From positions 1 through 49,022 of the forward strand of contig JAKLPS010000019.1 in NCBI GenBank assembly GCA_022013695.1: a stretch of 49,022 nt of DNA, written 5' to 3'. The position numbers were made by a program, and so were the translations under genes. Positions 1-7,743 of this stretch are shown piece after piece. The DNA comes from Weeksellaceae bacterium (GTDB lineage Bacteria; Bacteroidota; Bacteroidia; Flavobacteriales; Weeksellaceae). The number at the start of each line of letters is the position of its first letter. Positions within the stretch are counted from its first letter, which is position 1. The notes under the pieces were generated by a model. The model ran no database searches and was not told the DNA's origin. It saw nothing but the letters and a program-made list of their open reading frames with translations.

Positions 1-354
1 GAAAGCAAAAAAATATCTGAGTTAGTAGGGGATTTGATTTTACTAAAAGGAGCAAAGATTTCATTTGAATCATCTACATTACATTCAATTATTAAGAGTG
101 CTGTTTCTTATGAAAACGGTGTTAAATTAGTTAACTTATATTCGGATTCATTGAATGATTCCGATTTAAAAGAGGGAGTAAGAAATATAGGGTACTCATA
201 TAAAGAATTGTTTTTGAAACAACATAAACCTACATATAAGAAAACAGAATATAATTATAAATTATTGAATATATTGAAATCTAAAGGACTAATTAACAGT
301 TTCGGGGTTGATAAAAAAGATGATAATCAATATAGAGCAGTAGCGAATTATTAA
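1..354 (+). CDS. Hypothetical protein, C-terminal part (cut by left edge)
   Basis: The reading frame is open from base 1 to the TAA at 352-354, so this is the 3' end of a longer gene. At least 117 residues are visible. I do not recognise the family. The visible part is rich in Lys, Asn, Ser and Tyr. Its last third (YNYKLLNILKSKGLI onward) looks like a small winged-helix-type tail of a helix pair followed by a short beta hairpin, but that is only an impression. The next gene begins 25 bases downstream on the same strand, so the two may be co-transcribed. The AT-rich composition of both differs from the housekeeping genes after 1500 and suggests acquired DNA. Confidence 0.6.
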   Translation, partial: ESKKISELVGDLILLKGAKISFESSTLHSIIKSAVSYENGVKLVNLYSDSLNDSDLKEGVRNIGYSYKELFLKQHKPTYKKTEYNYKLLNILKSKGLINSFGVDKKDDNQYRAVANY

Positions 355-379
355 TAGTTTACATATAAAGTAGTTGAAA

Positions 380-1180
380 ATGAACGAAGAAAATTATTTG
401 AAATATCAAATTTTAGTTGGAGTAAATAACATTACTCGAACTCATAATATCCGTCAATTAGAGGGAGTGATTATGGATCAGATTTTGGATTTTGAGAATT
501 ATAAAAATTACTATGGTAAATCTTTTAATTATCTGAAAAACAATGGATTTATACATACATCTGTAAATAATAGTGGTATGGATACTGTTGAAAGTTTAAC
601 GGAAAAAGGAGAAGATGTATTAAAATTTGATAGTTGGGAGAATTATTTAGAGGATAAATCAAAAAATAAGGAGAGTATAGTAATACCACCAATTATTGAA
701 GAGGTTCTTCATATTAATGATAATGGAGACTTAATTTTTGATGAAGATTTACTGTTAAAAAAATTATCAGAAAGAAAATCTAATAATAATCATTTTATTG
801 ATCCAAACAGACTTATTGAACTTCGAAAAACAATAAATAAAGATTTTGATTTAAGTAAACTCATTAGATTTTGTGAAGAATTAGATGAAGCGTTTTTGAA
901 CAAAAATTATTTAAGCGTTGGAATGTTAATAAGAGGTATTATTGATCATATCCCTCCATTATTTGGATGTAAAAACTTTAGTGAGGTTTCAAATAATTAT
1001 AATGGTAGTAAAAGTTTTAAAAAATCTATGGAACATCTAAATGTATCACTTAGAAATATTTCTGATTCATATCTCCATACACACATTAGAAAAAAAGAAA
1101 CTCTACCAAACAAAACTCAGATTGATTTTAGTAGAGATATGGATGTTTTATTAAGTGAGATAATAAGAATTTCATTCTAA
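380..1180 (+). CDS. Uncharacterised two-part protein (winged-helix-like N-terminus, conserved helical C-terminus)
   Basis: I chose the ATG at 380; a TTG two codons upstream is the only other nearby start. The protein has 266 residues. Residues 1-90 look like a winged-helix-type domain (a helical stretch, then LTEKGEDVLKF, a turn common in such domains). A charged linker with IVIPP follows. The last ~110 residues form an apparently all-helical domain with striking conserved-looking blocks: IRFCEELDEAF, MLIRGIIDHIPPLFG, SFKKSMEHL and LHTHIRKKETLP, ending in LLSEIIR. I recall this type of C-terminal block from uncharacterised proteins in accessory islands, but I know no proven function. The Arg/His-rich helices could be catalytic or nucleic-acid binding; that is inference. 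It sits between a gene cut by the window edge and a transposase remnant. Confidence 0.65.
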   Translation: MNEENYLKYQILVGVNNITRTHNIRQLEGVIMDQILDFENYKNYYGKSFNYLKNNGFIHTSVNNSGMDTVESLTEKGEDVLKFDSWENYLEDKSKNKESIVIPPIIEEVLHINDNGDLIFDEDLLLKKLSERKSNNNHFIDPNRLIELRKTINKDFDLSKLIRFCEELDEAFLNKNYLSVGMLIRGIIDHIPPLFGCKNFSEVSNNYNGSKSFKKSMEHLNVSLRNISDSYLHTHIRKKETLPNKTQIDFSRDMDVLLSEIIRISF

Positions 1181-1201
1181 GTAAATCCATTGATTTTTAC
1201 T

Positions 1202-1393
1202 AAAAGGATACTAAAAGATTATAAACGCCCACAAACAGTAGAGAGAAACTTTCTGTATCGGGAAATAAAATATTTTTTTCTGATGCCTTTGATGTGTCTA
1301 TTGCCTGTCAAATGTTTTTTTTCGATATTCTTTAAACAATTTTATCAAGCAAATATAAATCAGGTGATTTTGTTTTTGGGACTAAGTGCATAA
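1202..1393 (+). pseudogene. Probable transposase C-terminal remnant (IS4/IS1634-like)
   Basis: This short stretch reads ILKDYKRPQTVERNF in one frame. After the T-run near 1270 a +1 shift gives FFSDAFDVSIACQMFF. Together they resemble the end of DDE transposases of the IS1634/IS4 type, in which Tyr-Lys-x-x-x-x-Val-Glu-x-x-Phe is followed by a Phe-Phe-x-Asp/Ser-Ala block. No upstream DDE residues, terminal repeats or start codon remain. If the assignment is right, it is a dead insertion-sequence fragment marking a recombination scar between the accessory genes on the left and the subtilase. The match is short and recognised only by eye. Confidence 0.35.
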
Positions 1394-1510
1394 CCAGAAG
1401 GTAGTCCAATTCCGCTGGCAGAAACCCTCATTCTCCAAAAATAATGCCTCCCAACAATGAAAAACCGGCAGAGACATCGTAATATACTCTGGAAAACCCA
1501 AAGAATTCCT

Positions 1511-3118
1511 CTATTCTTTAATAAATTTCTCTACCCATTCCTGTTCGTGCGCTTTTACTTTGATAAGATAATTGCCTTTGGCCAGCGCTGAAATATTGAC
1601 ACTGCTTTTGTTATCAATTTTAATTAATCTTCCCAAGACATCATAGATGGCGACAGATTGTATCGGCTTGTCTGTCAAAATATTAAGAAAATCCTTCGCA
1701 GGATTCGGATAGATTGTCATCGGAAGTTTCGCAACGTCTTGCAGTGCAAGCGTCTGATAGGTTGTGTAAAAGTTGAGAATGCCGTAGCCTTTTTGGTCAT
1801 CGGTACTGGGATAGAGGGAAGCGTTTTGTCTTAGCGTTTGTTTAAGCGTGTTTACGGGAATTGTGCTGGAAAGTGATTGCATAAAACACGCCACGCCACC
1901 AGCTGCAAGCGGCGTTGCAAAGGAGGTTCCGCTTCCATAGTCAGAAGAATTGTTGTAGGCATAATACGTGTTCGTTCCTCGGGCGCTAGCATCTGGTTTT
2001 ATCACGCCCGCAGCATTGGGTCCGTAAGACGAAAATCCCGACGAGGCGCCACTGGAAGTTACCGCACCAATAGTGAAGACGCCCGCCGCATCTGCAGGAG
2101 CAGAAATATAATGCCAACTGCTCTGACCCTCGTTCCCGGCTGCAATCAAAATAAAAATTCCCTTCTCGGAAGCAATTTGCGCTCCCCTGGAGATGAAGGT
2201 AGTAGCACCGTTCATATCAGCATAAGTATAATCATATCGGCTATCATCAAATTCTGTATAACCCAAAGAGGTGGAAATGATGTCAACACCTTTTCTGTCG
2301 GCCTCTTCCGCAGCTTCTATCCAGTATAGTTGCTCTTCTGGGATTTCGACAGCCGCATTTTCTGAGGCGTAAAGATAAAAATCGGCATTGGGAGCCGAGC
2401 CTACAAATGTTCCGTCGATATAGCCACCGATGATGCCCAGGCACATTGCGCCGTGGGAATTGAGTGATGTACTGTAAACATCCGTATGTTTCGAAACAAA
2501 GTTGTACGTAGCTTTGATACGGCTCTTCGCACGTATTCTGCTAAATGCACTGCCGGTATTCACGTACGGGAAACCAGTATCGATGACCGCAATAGACATA
2601 CCGCTGCCTGCAAAACCGGCCACATGCAGCTGCCGAAGATTGATCTGATTGATCTGAGCCAGACTATTTCCATAATTGAAATCAGTCATAGGTTCACGAT
2701 TTGAAAATTCCTTATCGAATTCCTTGAATTTCTCGATTTTTTGACTTCTTTTGCCACCATTCGGATTTCTGACAAAACTTTCCACGTGATCCACATAGCT
2801 CTGCTGGGACAAGGTTTGAATTTGAGCCGGTGTCGCATTCACGGCAACGCCATTGAGCCATTTGGAATAATCTGTCACTGTGAATCCGAGGTTCTGAACA
2901 TTGGTCATATAAGCAGTTTCTATCGGAGCATCTTGGTCCGTAAGGGCGATGCCGCGGTGGATTCTCCTGTCCAGCGATTTCTGAGAGAGCTCGGACAGAG
3001 GATTGGAATAGAAAGCCGCTTTGTTGGGTTTATCCTTGAAGAAAACAAAAACTAATTCGGTCTGAGCCGCAACTATCAGCGAAAAACTAAGGATTAAGAT
3101 GGTACAGATTTTTCTCAT
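1511..3118 (-). CDS. Secreted S8 serine protease (subtilase) with T9SS sorting domain
   Basis: A 535-residue subtilisin-like endopeptidase that should be exported by Sec and then released or surface-attached by the type IX secretion system. Residues 1-19 form a signal peptide ending AQT. Residues ~20-140 form a propeptide-like region. The catalytic triad is Asp180 (AVIDTG), His222 (NSHGAMC) and Ser399 (GSGTSFATP), with the oxyanion Asn at 329 (AAGNEG). The C-terminal ~70 residues begin at TIYPNPAKDF and carry a type A T9SS sorting domain (VYDVLGRL-like core, ending KFIKE). All key residues are present, so the enzyme should be active. It is transcribed alone and is divergent from the aminotransferase gene across a 134-base AT-rich gap. 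Confidence 0.93.
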   Translation of the reverse strand: MRKICTILILSFSLIVAAQTELVFVFFKDKPNKAAFYSNPLSELSQKSLDRRIHRGIALTDQDAPIETAYMTNVQNLGFTVTDYSKWLNGVAVNATPAQIQTLSQQSYVDHVESFVRNPNGGKRSQKIEKFKEFDKEFSNREPMTDFNYGNSLAQINQINLRQLHVAGFAGSGMSIAVIDTGFPYVNTGSAFSRIRAKSRIKATYNFVSKHTDVYSTSLNSHGAMCLGIIGGYIDGTFVGSAPNADFYLYASENAAVEIPEEQLYWIEAAEEADRKGVDIISTSLGYTEFDDSRYDYTYADMNGATTFISRGAQIASEKGIFILIAAGNEGQSSWHYISAPADAAGVFTIGAVTSSGASSGFSSYGPNAAGVIKPDASARGTNTYYAYNNSSDYGSGTSFATPLAAGGVACFMQSLSSTIPVNTLKQTLRQNASLYPSTDDQKGYGILNFYTTYQTLALQDVAKLPMTIYPNPAKDFLNILTDKPIQSVAIYDVLGRLIKIDNKSSVNISALAKGNYLIKVKAHEQEWVEKFIKE

Positions 3119-3252
3119 GTTTTAATAATTTGAATTTTTTAAACTCATAAATAAATGTAAATTTACAAAATAATGTTTTTGCATTTGAAATCGAGTATCA
3201 GAAATATTTGGACACCGATTTTACTTGCTTTCTAATAAAAAATTTTTGAATT

Positions 3253-4380
3253 ATGAAGAAAATCCAGATGGTTGATCTCCAAAGCCAGTACTACAAAATA
3301 AAGAGTGAGGTGGACAATGCTGTTCTCAATGTTCTAGATTCTGCTGCTTTCATCAACGGTCCAGAGGTTCAATCTTTCCAGGCCGATCTGGAAAATTATT
3401 TGAATGTGAAAAACGTGATTCCGTGTGCCAACGGAACCGATGCGCTGCAGATTGCCCTGATGGCTTTGGATCTGGAGCCTGACGACGAAGTGATCACCGC
3501 AGATTTTACTTTTGCGGCCACCGTAGAAGTGATTCATTTACTAAAATTAAAATCCGTTTTGGTAGATGTAGATTACGACACTTTTACCATCGATACTGAA
3601 GCGGTCAAAAAGGCAATTACTGCCAAAACTAAAGCGATTATTCCTGTTCATCTTTTTGGGCAATGTGGGAATATGGAAGAAATTCTGAAAATCGCAAAAG
3701 AGCGTAATCTCTACGTGATCGAGGATAATGCGCAGGCCATTGGCGCAGATTTTATCTTCTCAGACGGTACTACAAAAAAATCTGGGACGATGGGAACCAT
3801 TGGTACAACATCATTTTTCCCATCCAAAAATCTGGGCTGTTACGGAGATGGCGGCGCAATTTTCACGAATGATGACGAACTTGCTCACAGACTTAGAGGA
3901 ATCGTAAATCACGGGATGTACGAGCGATATTACCACGATGAGGTGGGAGTCAATTCCCGGTTAGACAGCATTCAGGCAGCGGTTTTGAGAAAGAAACTGC
4001 CCAACCTCGATTCTTATAACGAAGCGAGGCGGAAAGCAGCGGATTATTATGACGAAGCTTTTGCCGGAAGCGAAAATATCCTGACGCCAACAAGAGCTGA
4101 CTATTCTACACACGTTTTTCATCAATATACTTTGAGAATTACCAACGGAAAACGCAACGAATTACAAAAATATCTGGCCGAAAAAGAAATCCCGGCGATG
4201 ATCTATTATCCGGTTGCACTCAGAAAGCAAAAAGCCTATTATCAGGAAAGTGATCCGGCAGATTTTGTGAACACCGACAAATTATTAGACCAAGTCATTT
4301 CTCTTCCGATGCATACAGAATTGGATGAAGAGCAGTTGAAATATATTACGGATTCTGTTTTGGAGTTTTCCAATAAGTAA
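3253..4380 (+). CDS. DegT/DnrJ/EryC1/StrS family PLP aminotransferase
   Basis: A 375-residue aminotransferase of the sugar-nucleotide type. Members convert keto-sugar nucleotides to amino sugars for surface polysaccharides. The PLP lysine is Lys192 in SFFPSKNLGCYGDGG. The cofactor-contacting IEDNAQAIGA (Asp158, Gln161) and the N-terminal ANGTDALQIAL block are present, and the length is normal for the family. The start ATG is preceded only by AT-rich sequence. It lies upstream of the galE region on the same strand but is separated by a small secreted-protein gene and a terminator, so a shared operon is unlikely; a shared role in surface-glycan synthesis is possible. The exact substrate cannot be read from the sequence. 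Confidence 0.92.
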   Translation: MKKIQMVDLQSQYYKIKSEVDNAVLNVLDSAAFINGPEVQSFQADLENYLNVKNVIPCANGTDALQIALMALDLEPDDEVITADFTFAATVEVIHLLKLKSVLVDVDYDTFTIDTEAVKKAITAKTKAIIPVHLFGQCGNMEEILKIAKERNLYVIEDNAQAIGADFIFSDGTTKKSGTMGTIGTTSFFPSKNLGCYGDGGAIFTNDDELAHRLRGIVNHGMYERYYHDEVGVNSRLDSIQAAVLRKKLPNLDSYNEARRKAADYYDEAFAGSENILTPTRADYSTHVFHQYTLRITNGKRNELQKYLAEKEIPAMIYYPVALRKQKAYYQESDPADFVNTDKLLDQVISLPMHTELDEEQLKYITDSVLEFSNK

Positions 4381-4477
4381 AATTTAAAAACAAGTTTTTT
4401 TTCTGATTCCGATGATGTACAAAACGCAATTTATTGGTAATTTCTTCTTTGGCAATTAGAAAATTTTCTTGTTGTTT

Positions 4478-4485
4478 TAACTTTG
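4478..4485 (+). promoter_or_regulatory. Bacteroidota -7 element upstream of small secreted-protein gene
   Basis: TAACTTTG matches the TAnnTTTG consensus exactly and lies 45 bases before the ATG at 4531. The nearest TTTG upstream (4448-4451) is 26 bases away, longer than the usual ~20, so the -33 part is uncertain. Confidence 0.45.
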
Positions 4486-4530
4486 AAGGAAAGTCCCCAT
4501 CTTAATAATATTAACCAAAAAAATATTATT

Positions 4531-4818
4531 ATGAAAAATTTAGTTTTAAGCCTTGCCCTGTTAACATCAGCATTCAGTTTTGCCCAACAAGCAGACGACC
4601 GAAACCTCGTAGGAGAAAGACGTAGAGTTGCTGAAGGGGTAAAAGCAGGCGAAATCAACAAGAAGGAAGCAGTTGTGATTCACAAAAAAGCCAAAGATGT
4701 GAAACAAGCCAAAAGAGCTGCCGTGGCAGACGGACAAGTCACCCCGCAGGAAAGAGCTGCCGTCGCCAGGCAGGATCGGCAACTGGACAGAACAATTTAT
4801 AGAAAGAAGCATAACTAA
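4531..4818 (+). CDS. Small basic secreted protein of unknown function
   Basis: A 95-residue protein with a clear signal peptide (MKNLVLSLALLTSAFSFAQQ) and a mature part of about 75 residues that is almost entirely charged helix: repeated Glu-Arg, Lys-Lys-Glu and Ala-Lys-Arg blocks, ending RTIYRKKHN. The ADGQVTPQERAAV segment has an EF-hand-like or TerB-like look, but no complete calcium loop is visible. I know similar short proteins ending in Ile-Tyr-Arg-x-Lys-His-Asn from related flavobacteria, without a known function. I chose the ATG at 4531 because it opens directly on the signal peptide; a longer frame begins at 4483. The gene has its own -7 element and terminator and so looks monocistronic. 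Confidence 0.8.
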   Translation: MKNLVLSLALLTSAFSFAQQADDRNLVGERRRVAEGVKAGEINKKEAVVIHKKAKDVKQAKRAAVADGQVTPQERAAVARQDRQLDRTIYRKKHN

Positions 4819-4847
4819 AAGTTTTTTCCATTCTTTGGAGATGATAG

Positions 4848-4881
4848 GAAGAGAGGCATAATTCGCAGCCTCTCTTTTTTT
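4848..4881 (+). terminator. Rho-independent terminator after small secreted-protein gene
   Basis: An 8-bp perfect stem, AGAGAGGC (4850-4857) with GCCTCTCT (4868-4875), has a 10-base loop and runs into seven T residues. It lies 30 bases after the stop codon. Confidence 0.8.
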
Positions 4882-5126
4882 AATTGCATAGATCTTGCTA
4901 AATTTTGCAGAAACCATCGTCATTTCTGAGGAAATATCGTCTTTAGCGGTACTTCCAATCAGCAATTTTGTATCTTTGCGATGAACATCAATTTGAAAAC
5001 AGCTACTCACTTTGTTTTTATTTATTAGAGCAAAATGACCTAAAACACAATAAAAATAGGCATTACAGGAGATTAAAAATAGCTTAGAAAGTTTTTAAAT
5101 TTTGGAAAAACAGAAAACACAAAACT
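4882..5126. other. Intergenic stretch before the galE fragment
   Basis: No convincing gene. It holds one exact -7 motif, TATCTTTG at 4971-4978, followed two bases later by ATG and a 15-codon open frame that ends in TAG. This may be the decayed start of a lost gene or chance. Confidence 0.35.
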
Positions 5127-5264
5127 ATGTCCATACTAGTAACAAGCGGTTTCGGCTATATTGGTTCTCACACAGCTGTAGAATTGATCAATAATTTTGA
5201 AGTTATCATTGTAGATGACCTTCCAAATTCAGAAAAATTCATTCTTAATAATATCGGGGTATGA
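5127..5264 (+). pseudogene. Truncated duplicate of the galE 5' end
   Basis: ATG at 5127 opens a 45-codon frame (MSILVTSGFGYIGSHTAVEL...) that is nearly the same as the first 44-46 codons of the intact galE at 5779. Most differences are silent or single substitutions: GG to SG in the nucleotide-binding loop, one codon lost at INHNFE, and L to P after DD. Similarity stops abruptly after LNNI, and the frame ends in TGA at 5262-5264, which overlaps the ATG of the next gene (ATGA). Only the first beta-alpha-beta of the Rossmann fold remains, so no epimerase activity is possible. The leader may serve only to deliver ribosomes to the downstream start. Confidence 0.85.
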
Positions 5265-5779
5265 GGAAGCTGTTTTTAATTTTAGTATTATCTATTTCTA
5301 TTTCTAATTTTGCTCAAAAAAGTACTTTTGCTGCCTTAAACGATTTTATGATTGAGCTTCCTGGAAAATGGAAGCATACAAAAGATTATCAAGGTTCTCA
5401 ATTTGGTTTTGAAAATAAAGGCTTAGGAGGATTTTTAACAGTTTCTATTAGAGAAGCAAAAAAAATAGAATTTTTTAAACCCGAATATTCGAATCTTTCG
5501 GATTTTGAACTTTTAGATCAATTTTACAAATGGGATTCTGATTATTGGAAAGAGAATCCTAAAAATGAAGTCTTAGAAATAAATAAAGATGAAATTAATA
5601 AAATAATAATTTGGAAAGTAAAACCTCAAACTGAAGAAAGTTCTTTTAATTATATAGTTAACGGTATTCAAAAAGGTTTTATAATTTGCATCAGCTAGGT
5701 CAATGAAAAGATGGATGAACAGAATAAAATTGATTTACTAAAAAATATTTATTCAAATATAAAATATACAAAAAACTAA
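5261..5779 (+). pseudogene. Small secreted protein gene interrupted by an in-frame TAG
   Basis: The frame begins at ATG 5261 with a signal peptide (MRKLFLILVLSISISNFAQ) and runs 145 residues to TAG at 5696-5698. The same frame then stays open for 26 more codons (VNEKMDEQNKIDLLKNIYSN...) to TAA at 5777-5779. That tail reads like the natural C-terminal helix of the same protein, so the TAG is probably a nonsense mutation in a 172-codon gene. I do not recognise the family. The mature part has an early FMIELPGKWKHTKDY segment, suggestive of a small beta-sandwich or lipocalin-like secreted protein. Its ATG overlaps the galE fragment stop and its TAA overlaps the ATG of intact galE by one base, so all three are translationally coupled in layout. 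Confidence 0.7.
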
Positions 5780-6798
5780 TGTCCATACTCGTTACAGGCG
5801 GTCTCGGCTACATCGGTTCTCACACAGTTGTAGAATTGATCAATCATAATTTTGAAGTCGTCATTGTAGATGATCTTTCAAATTCAGAAAAATTTATCCT
5901 AAATAACATTGAAGAAATCACCGGAAAGCGTCCGATTTTTTATCCGTTCGATCTCAAAAGAAAAGAATTATTAAGCCAAGTTTTTGAGGCGCATATCATC
6001 AGCGGATGCATCCATTTTGCCGCTTCCAAAGCAGTGGGAGAGAGTATGATAAAGCCCTTGGATTATTATGAGAACAATCTTTTTTCTTTGATCAATGTGC
6101 TTCAGGAATTCAGAAAAAGAGATATTTCCAATTTTATATTCAGTTCATCTTGTACGGTTTATGGCCAAGCAGATAAGATGCCGATTGATGAAAATACTCC
6201 TCTCAAAGAAGCCGAATCGTCCTACGGAAAAACCAAACAAATGGGCGAAGACATCCTGAAGGATTTCTCGAGAGCCTATCAAAAAAGGGTTTCTCTGCTG
6301 AGATATTTCAATCCCATCGGCGCCCATCCCACGGCACTGTTAGGAGAACTTCCGTCCGGAATTCCGAATAATCTGGTACCGTATGTGACGCAAACTGCAG
6401 CAGGAATAAGAGAGAAACTCAGCATTTGGGGCGATGATTATCCAACAGAAGACGGAACAGCTGTGCGAGATTATATTTATGTGGTCGATTTGGCGAAAGC
6501 ACACGTTGCGGCACTTAAAAAATTGATTAATTCCGAGGAACAAAAAGTATTGGATATTTATAATCTGGGGACAGGAAAAGGATCGTCTGTTTTGGAAGTC
6601 GTCAAAGCTTTCGAATTGGCCAATAATATCAAAGTTCCATACCAAATTTGCCCGAGACGTGAAGGCGATATCACCGTGGCCTATGCCAATGCTGACAAAG
6701 CAGAAAAAGAACTCGGCTGGAAATCCGAAACCTCTTTGGAAGAGGCGCTGAGAACCACTTGGGAATGGCAAAAATATCTGAAAGAAAAATCCCAATAA
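5779..6798 (+). CDS. galE: UDP-glucose 4-epimerase
   Basis: A 339-residue short-chain dehydrogenase/reductase-type epimerase that interconverts UDP-glucose and UDP-galactose (or the N-acetyl forms) for the Leloir pathway and surface glycans. The NAD-binding loop TGGLGYIG lies at residues 6-13. The catalytic Ser124 (SSSCTVYG) and the Tyr149/Lys153 pair (YGKTK) fall at the same numbers as in E. coli GalE. Substrate-loop blocks such as RYFNPIGAH and VRDYIYVVDLA are intact, and the length is normal. The start overlaps the upstream stop (TAATG). The complete catalytic set shows that this copy, not the 5127 fragment, is the functional gene. Confidence 0.96.
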   Translation: MSILVTGGLGYIGSHTVVELINHNFEVVIVDDLSNSEKFILNNIEEITGKRPIFYPFDLKRKELLSQVFEAHIISGCIHFAASKAVGESMIKPLDYYENNLFSLINVLQEFRKRDISNFIFSSSCTVYGQADKMPIDENTPLKEAESSYGKTKQMGEDILKDFSRAYQKRVSLLRYFNPIGAHPTALLGELPSGIPNNLVPYVTQTAAGIREKLSIWGDDYPTEDGTAVRDYIYVVDLAKAHVAALKKLINSEEQKVLDIYNLGTGKGSSVLEVVKAFELANNIKVPYQICPRREGDITVAYANADKAEKELGWKSETSLEEALRTTWEWQKYLKEKSQ

Positions 6799-6883
6799 TA
6801 GCCAAAGTCCCGACGGTACGGTTTACCAAATAACAGAATGATAATCCTATTGAAACCAATAGCAAATCCTGTGATCGATTTGT

Positions 6884-7537
6884 TCATTTACATTTCTCGG
6901 CAAAACTGAAAATACTGTGCAGTTTAATTTCCGAAAAACCTTTGGATTTGATTTTCGACGCATTAATCATCGCTTTAGCCAAAACCGCAGTTGGTAAAGG
7001 TTGCTGACTTTTCAAAAGTCCCAGTTTATTGATGAACTTAAGAACTTTCAGTCCCAGAACCTCGCTGCCTCTGTCGGAATTTTTGCGTTCCAACATTCCG
7101 GGTTTGAAGATGCTTGTTTTCTCGAATTTCAGATTCTTGATCGCTTCTTCCAGCTCGCCCTTCATTCGGGAATAGAAAATTTTTGAATTTGGACTTGCGC
7201 CGTAAGCCGAAACCAAAACGAAATCTTCCACACCGTTTTCCTTCGCTGTTTTGGCAAAATTATATTGATAATCGTAGTCGATTTTCCATTGATTGTCTTT
7301 GCTGCCGGCAGATTTTAAGGTCGTTCCGAGGCAGGCAAATGCCACATCGCCCGTTACCAGATGTTTCCAATCTTCGGGATGGTCAAAGTCTACCAAGTGT
7401 TCGTGGACTTTATTATGATGAAAGTCTGAATGCCTTCTTACAAAAATATCGATTTGCTCAAACTCAGGATCTTGCGAAAGCTGATTCACAAGATCTTTTC
7501 CCGTCGCACCGGTTGCACCAATTACCAAAGCTTTCAT
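6884..7537 (-). CDS. NAD(P)H-binding oxidoreductase, TIP30/HTATIP2-like
   Basis: A 217-residue atypical short-chain dehydrogenase. The Rossmann loop GATGATG lies at residues 7-13 and a Tyr-x-x-x-Lys pair at Tyr122/Lys126 (YSRMK), preceded by VLVSAYGA. This arrangement is typical of HTATIP2-like or NmrA-like proteins that bind NADP and either reduce small substrates or act as redox sensors. No membrane segment or signal peptide is seen. The substrate is unknown. It lies downstream of idi on the same strand, but 206 bases and an inverted repeat separate them, so co-transcription is doubtful. Confidence 0.85.
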   Translation of the reverse strand: MKALVIGATGATGKDLVNQLSQDPEFEQIDIFVRRHSDFHHNKVHEHLVDFDHPEDWKHLVTGDVAFACLGTTLKSAGSKDNQWKIDYDYQYNFAKTAKENGVEDFVLVSAYGASPNSKIFYSRMKGELEEAIKNLKFEKTSIFKPGMLERKNSDRGSEVLGLKVLKFINKLGLLKSQQPLPTAVLAKAMINASKIKSKGFSEIKLHSIFSFAEKCK

Positions 7538-7644
7538 AATTCAAAGATTGATAATAAAGTTAAGCAAAATTTCCGGTATTAAGTTTTGTAATTAAAAAAA
7601 TCAGGAAAGCGGAGACATTCATCTGTTGTAAATTTTGCTTCTGA

Positions 7645-7738
7645 AACCACAAAAGTCACAAAAACTTTAATTTTAATTTTAATTTAAGATTTTCAAAAGT
7701 CCAAAAAAGCATAATATTCTTTTGTGCCTTTTGTGGTT
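7645..7738. repeat. Long-armed imperfect inverted repeat between idi and the oxidoreductase gene
   Basis: Left arm AACCACAAAAGTCACAAAA (7645-7663) pairs with right arm TTTTGTGCCTTTTGTGGTT (7720-7738), giving about 18 of 19 matching positions around a ~56-base AT-rich loop. Sequences of the form TTTTGTG-N2-TTTTGTGG are a common intergenic pattern in flavobacteria as I know it. It may act as a weak terminator or be an old mobile repeat. Confidence 0.6.
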
Positions 7739-7743
7739 AGTTT

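Noticed and set aside
4567-5010. 147-codon minus-strand frame across the small secreted-protein gene and its terminator
   Set aside because: It reads through a strong plus-strand terminator and is antisense to a gene with a clear signal peptide. No recognisable domain.
5035-5085. Possible dephospho-CoA kinase start (ATGACC... then KIGITG)
   Set aside because: Only about six residues resemble the family P-loop start, with stop codons on both sides. This is too little to separate from chance.
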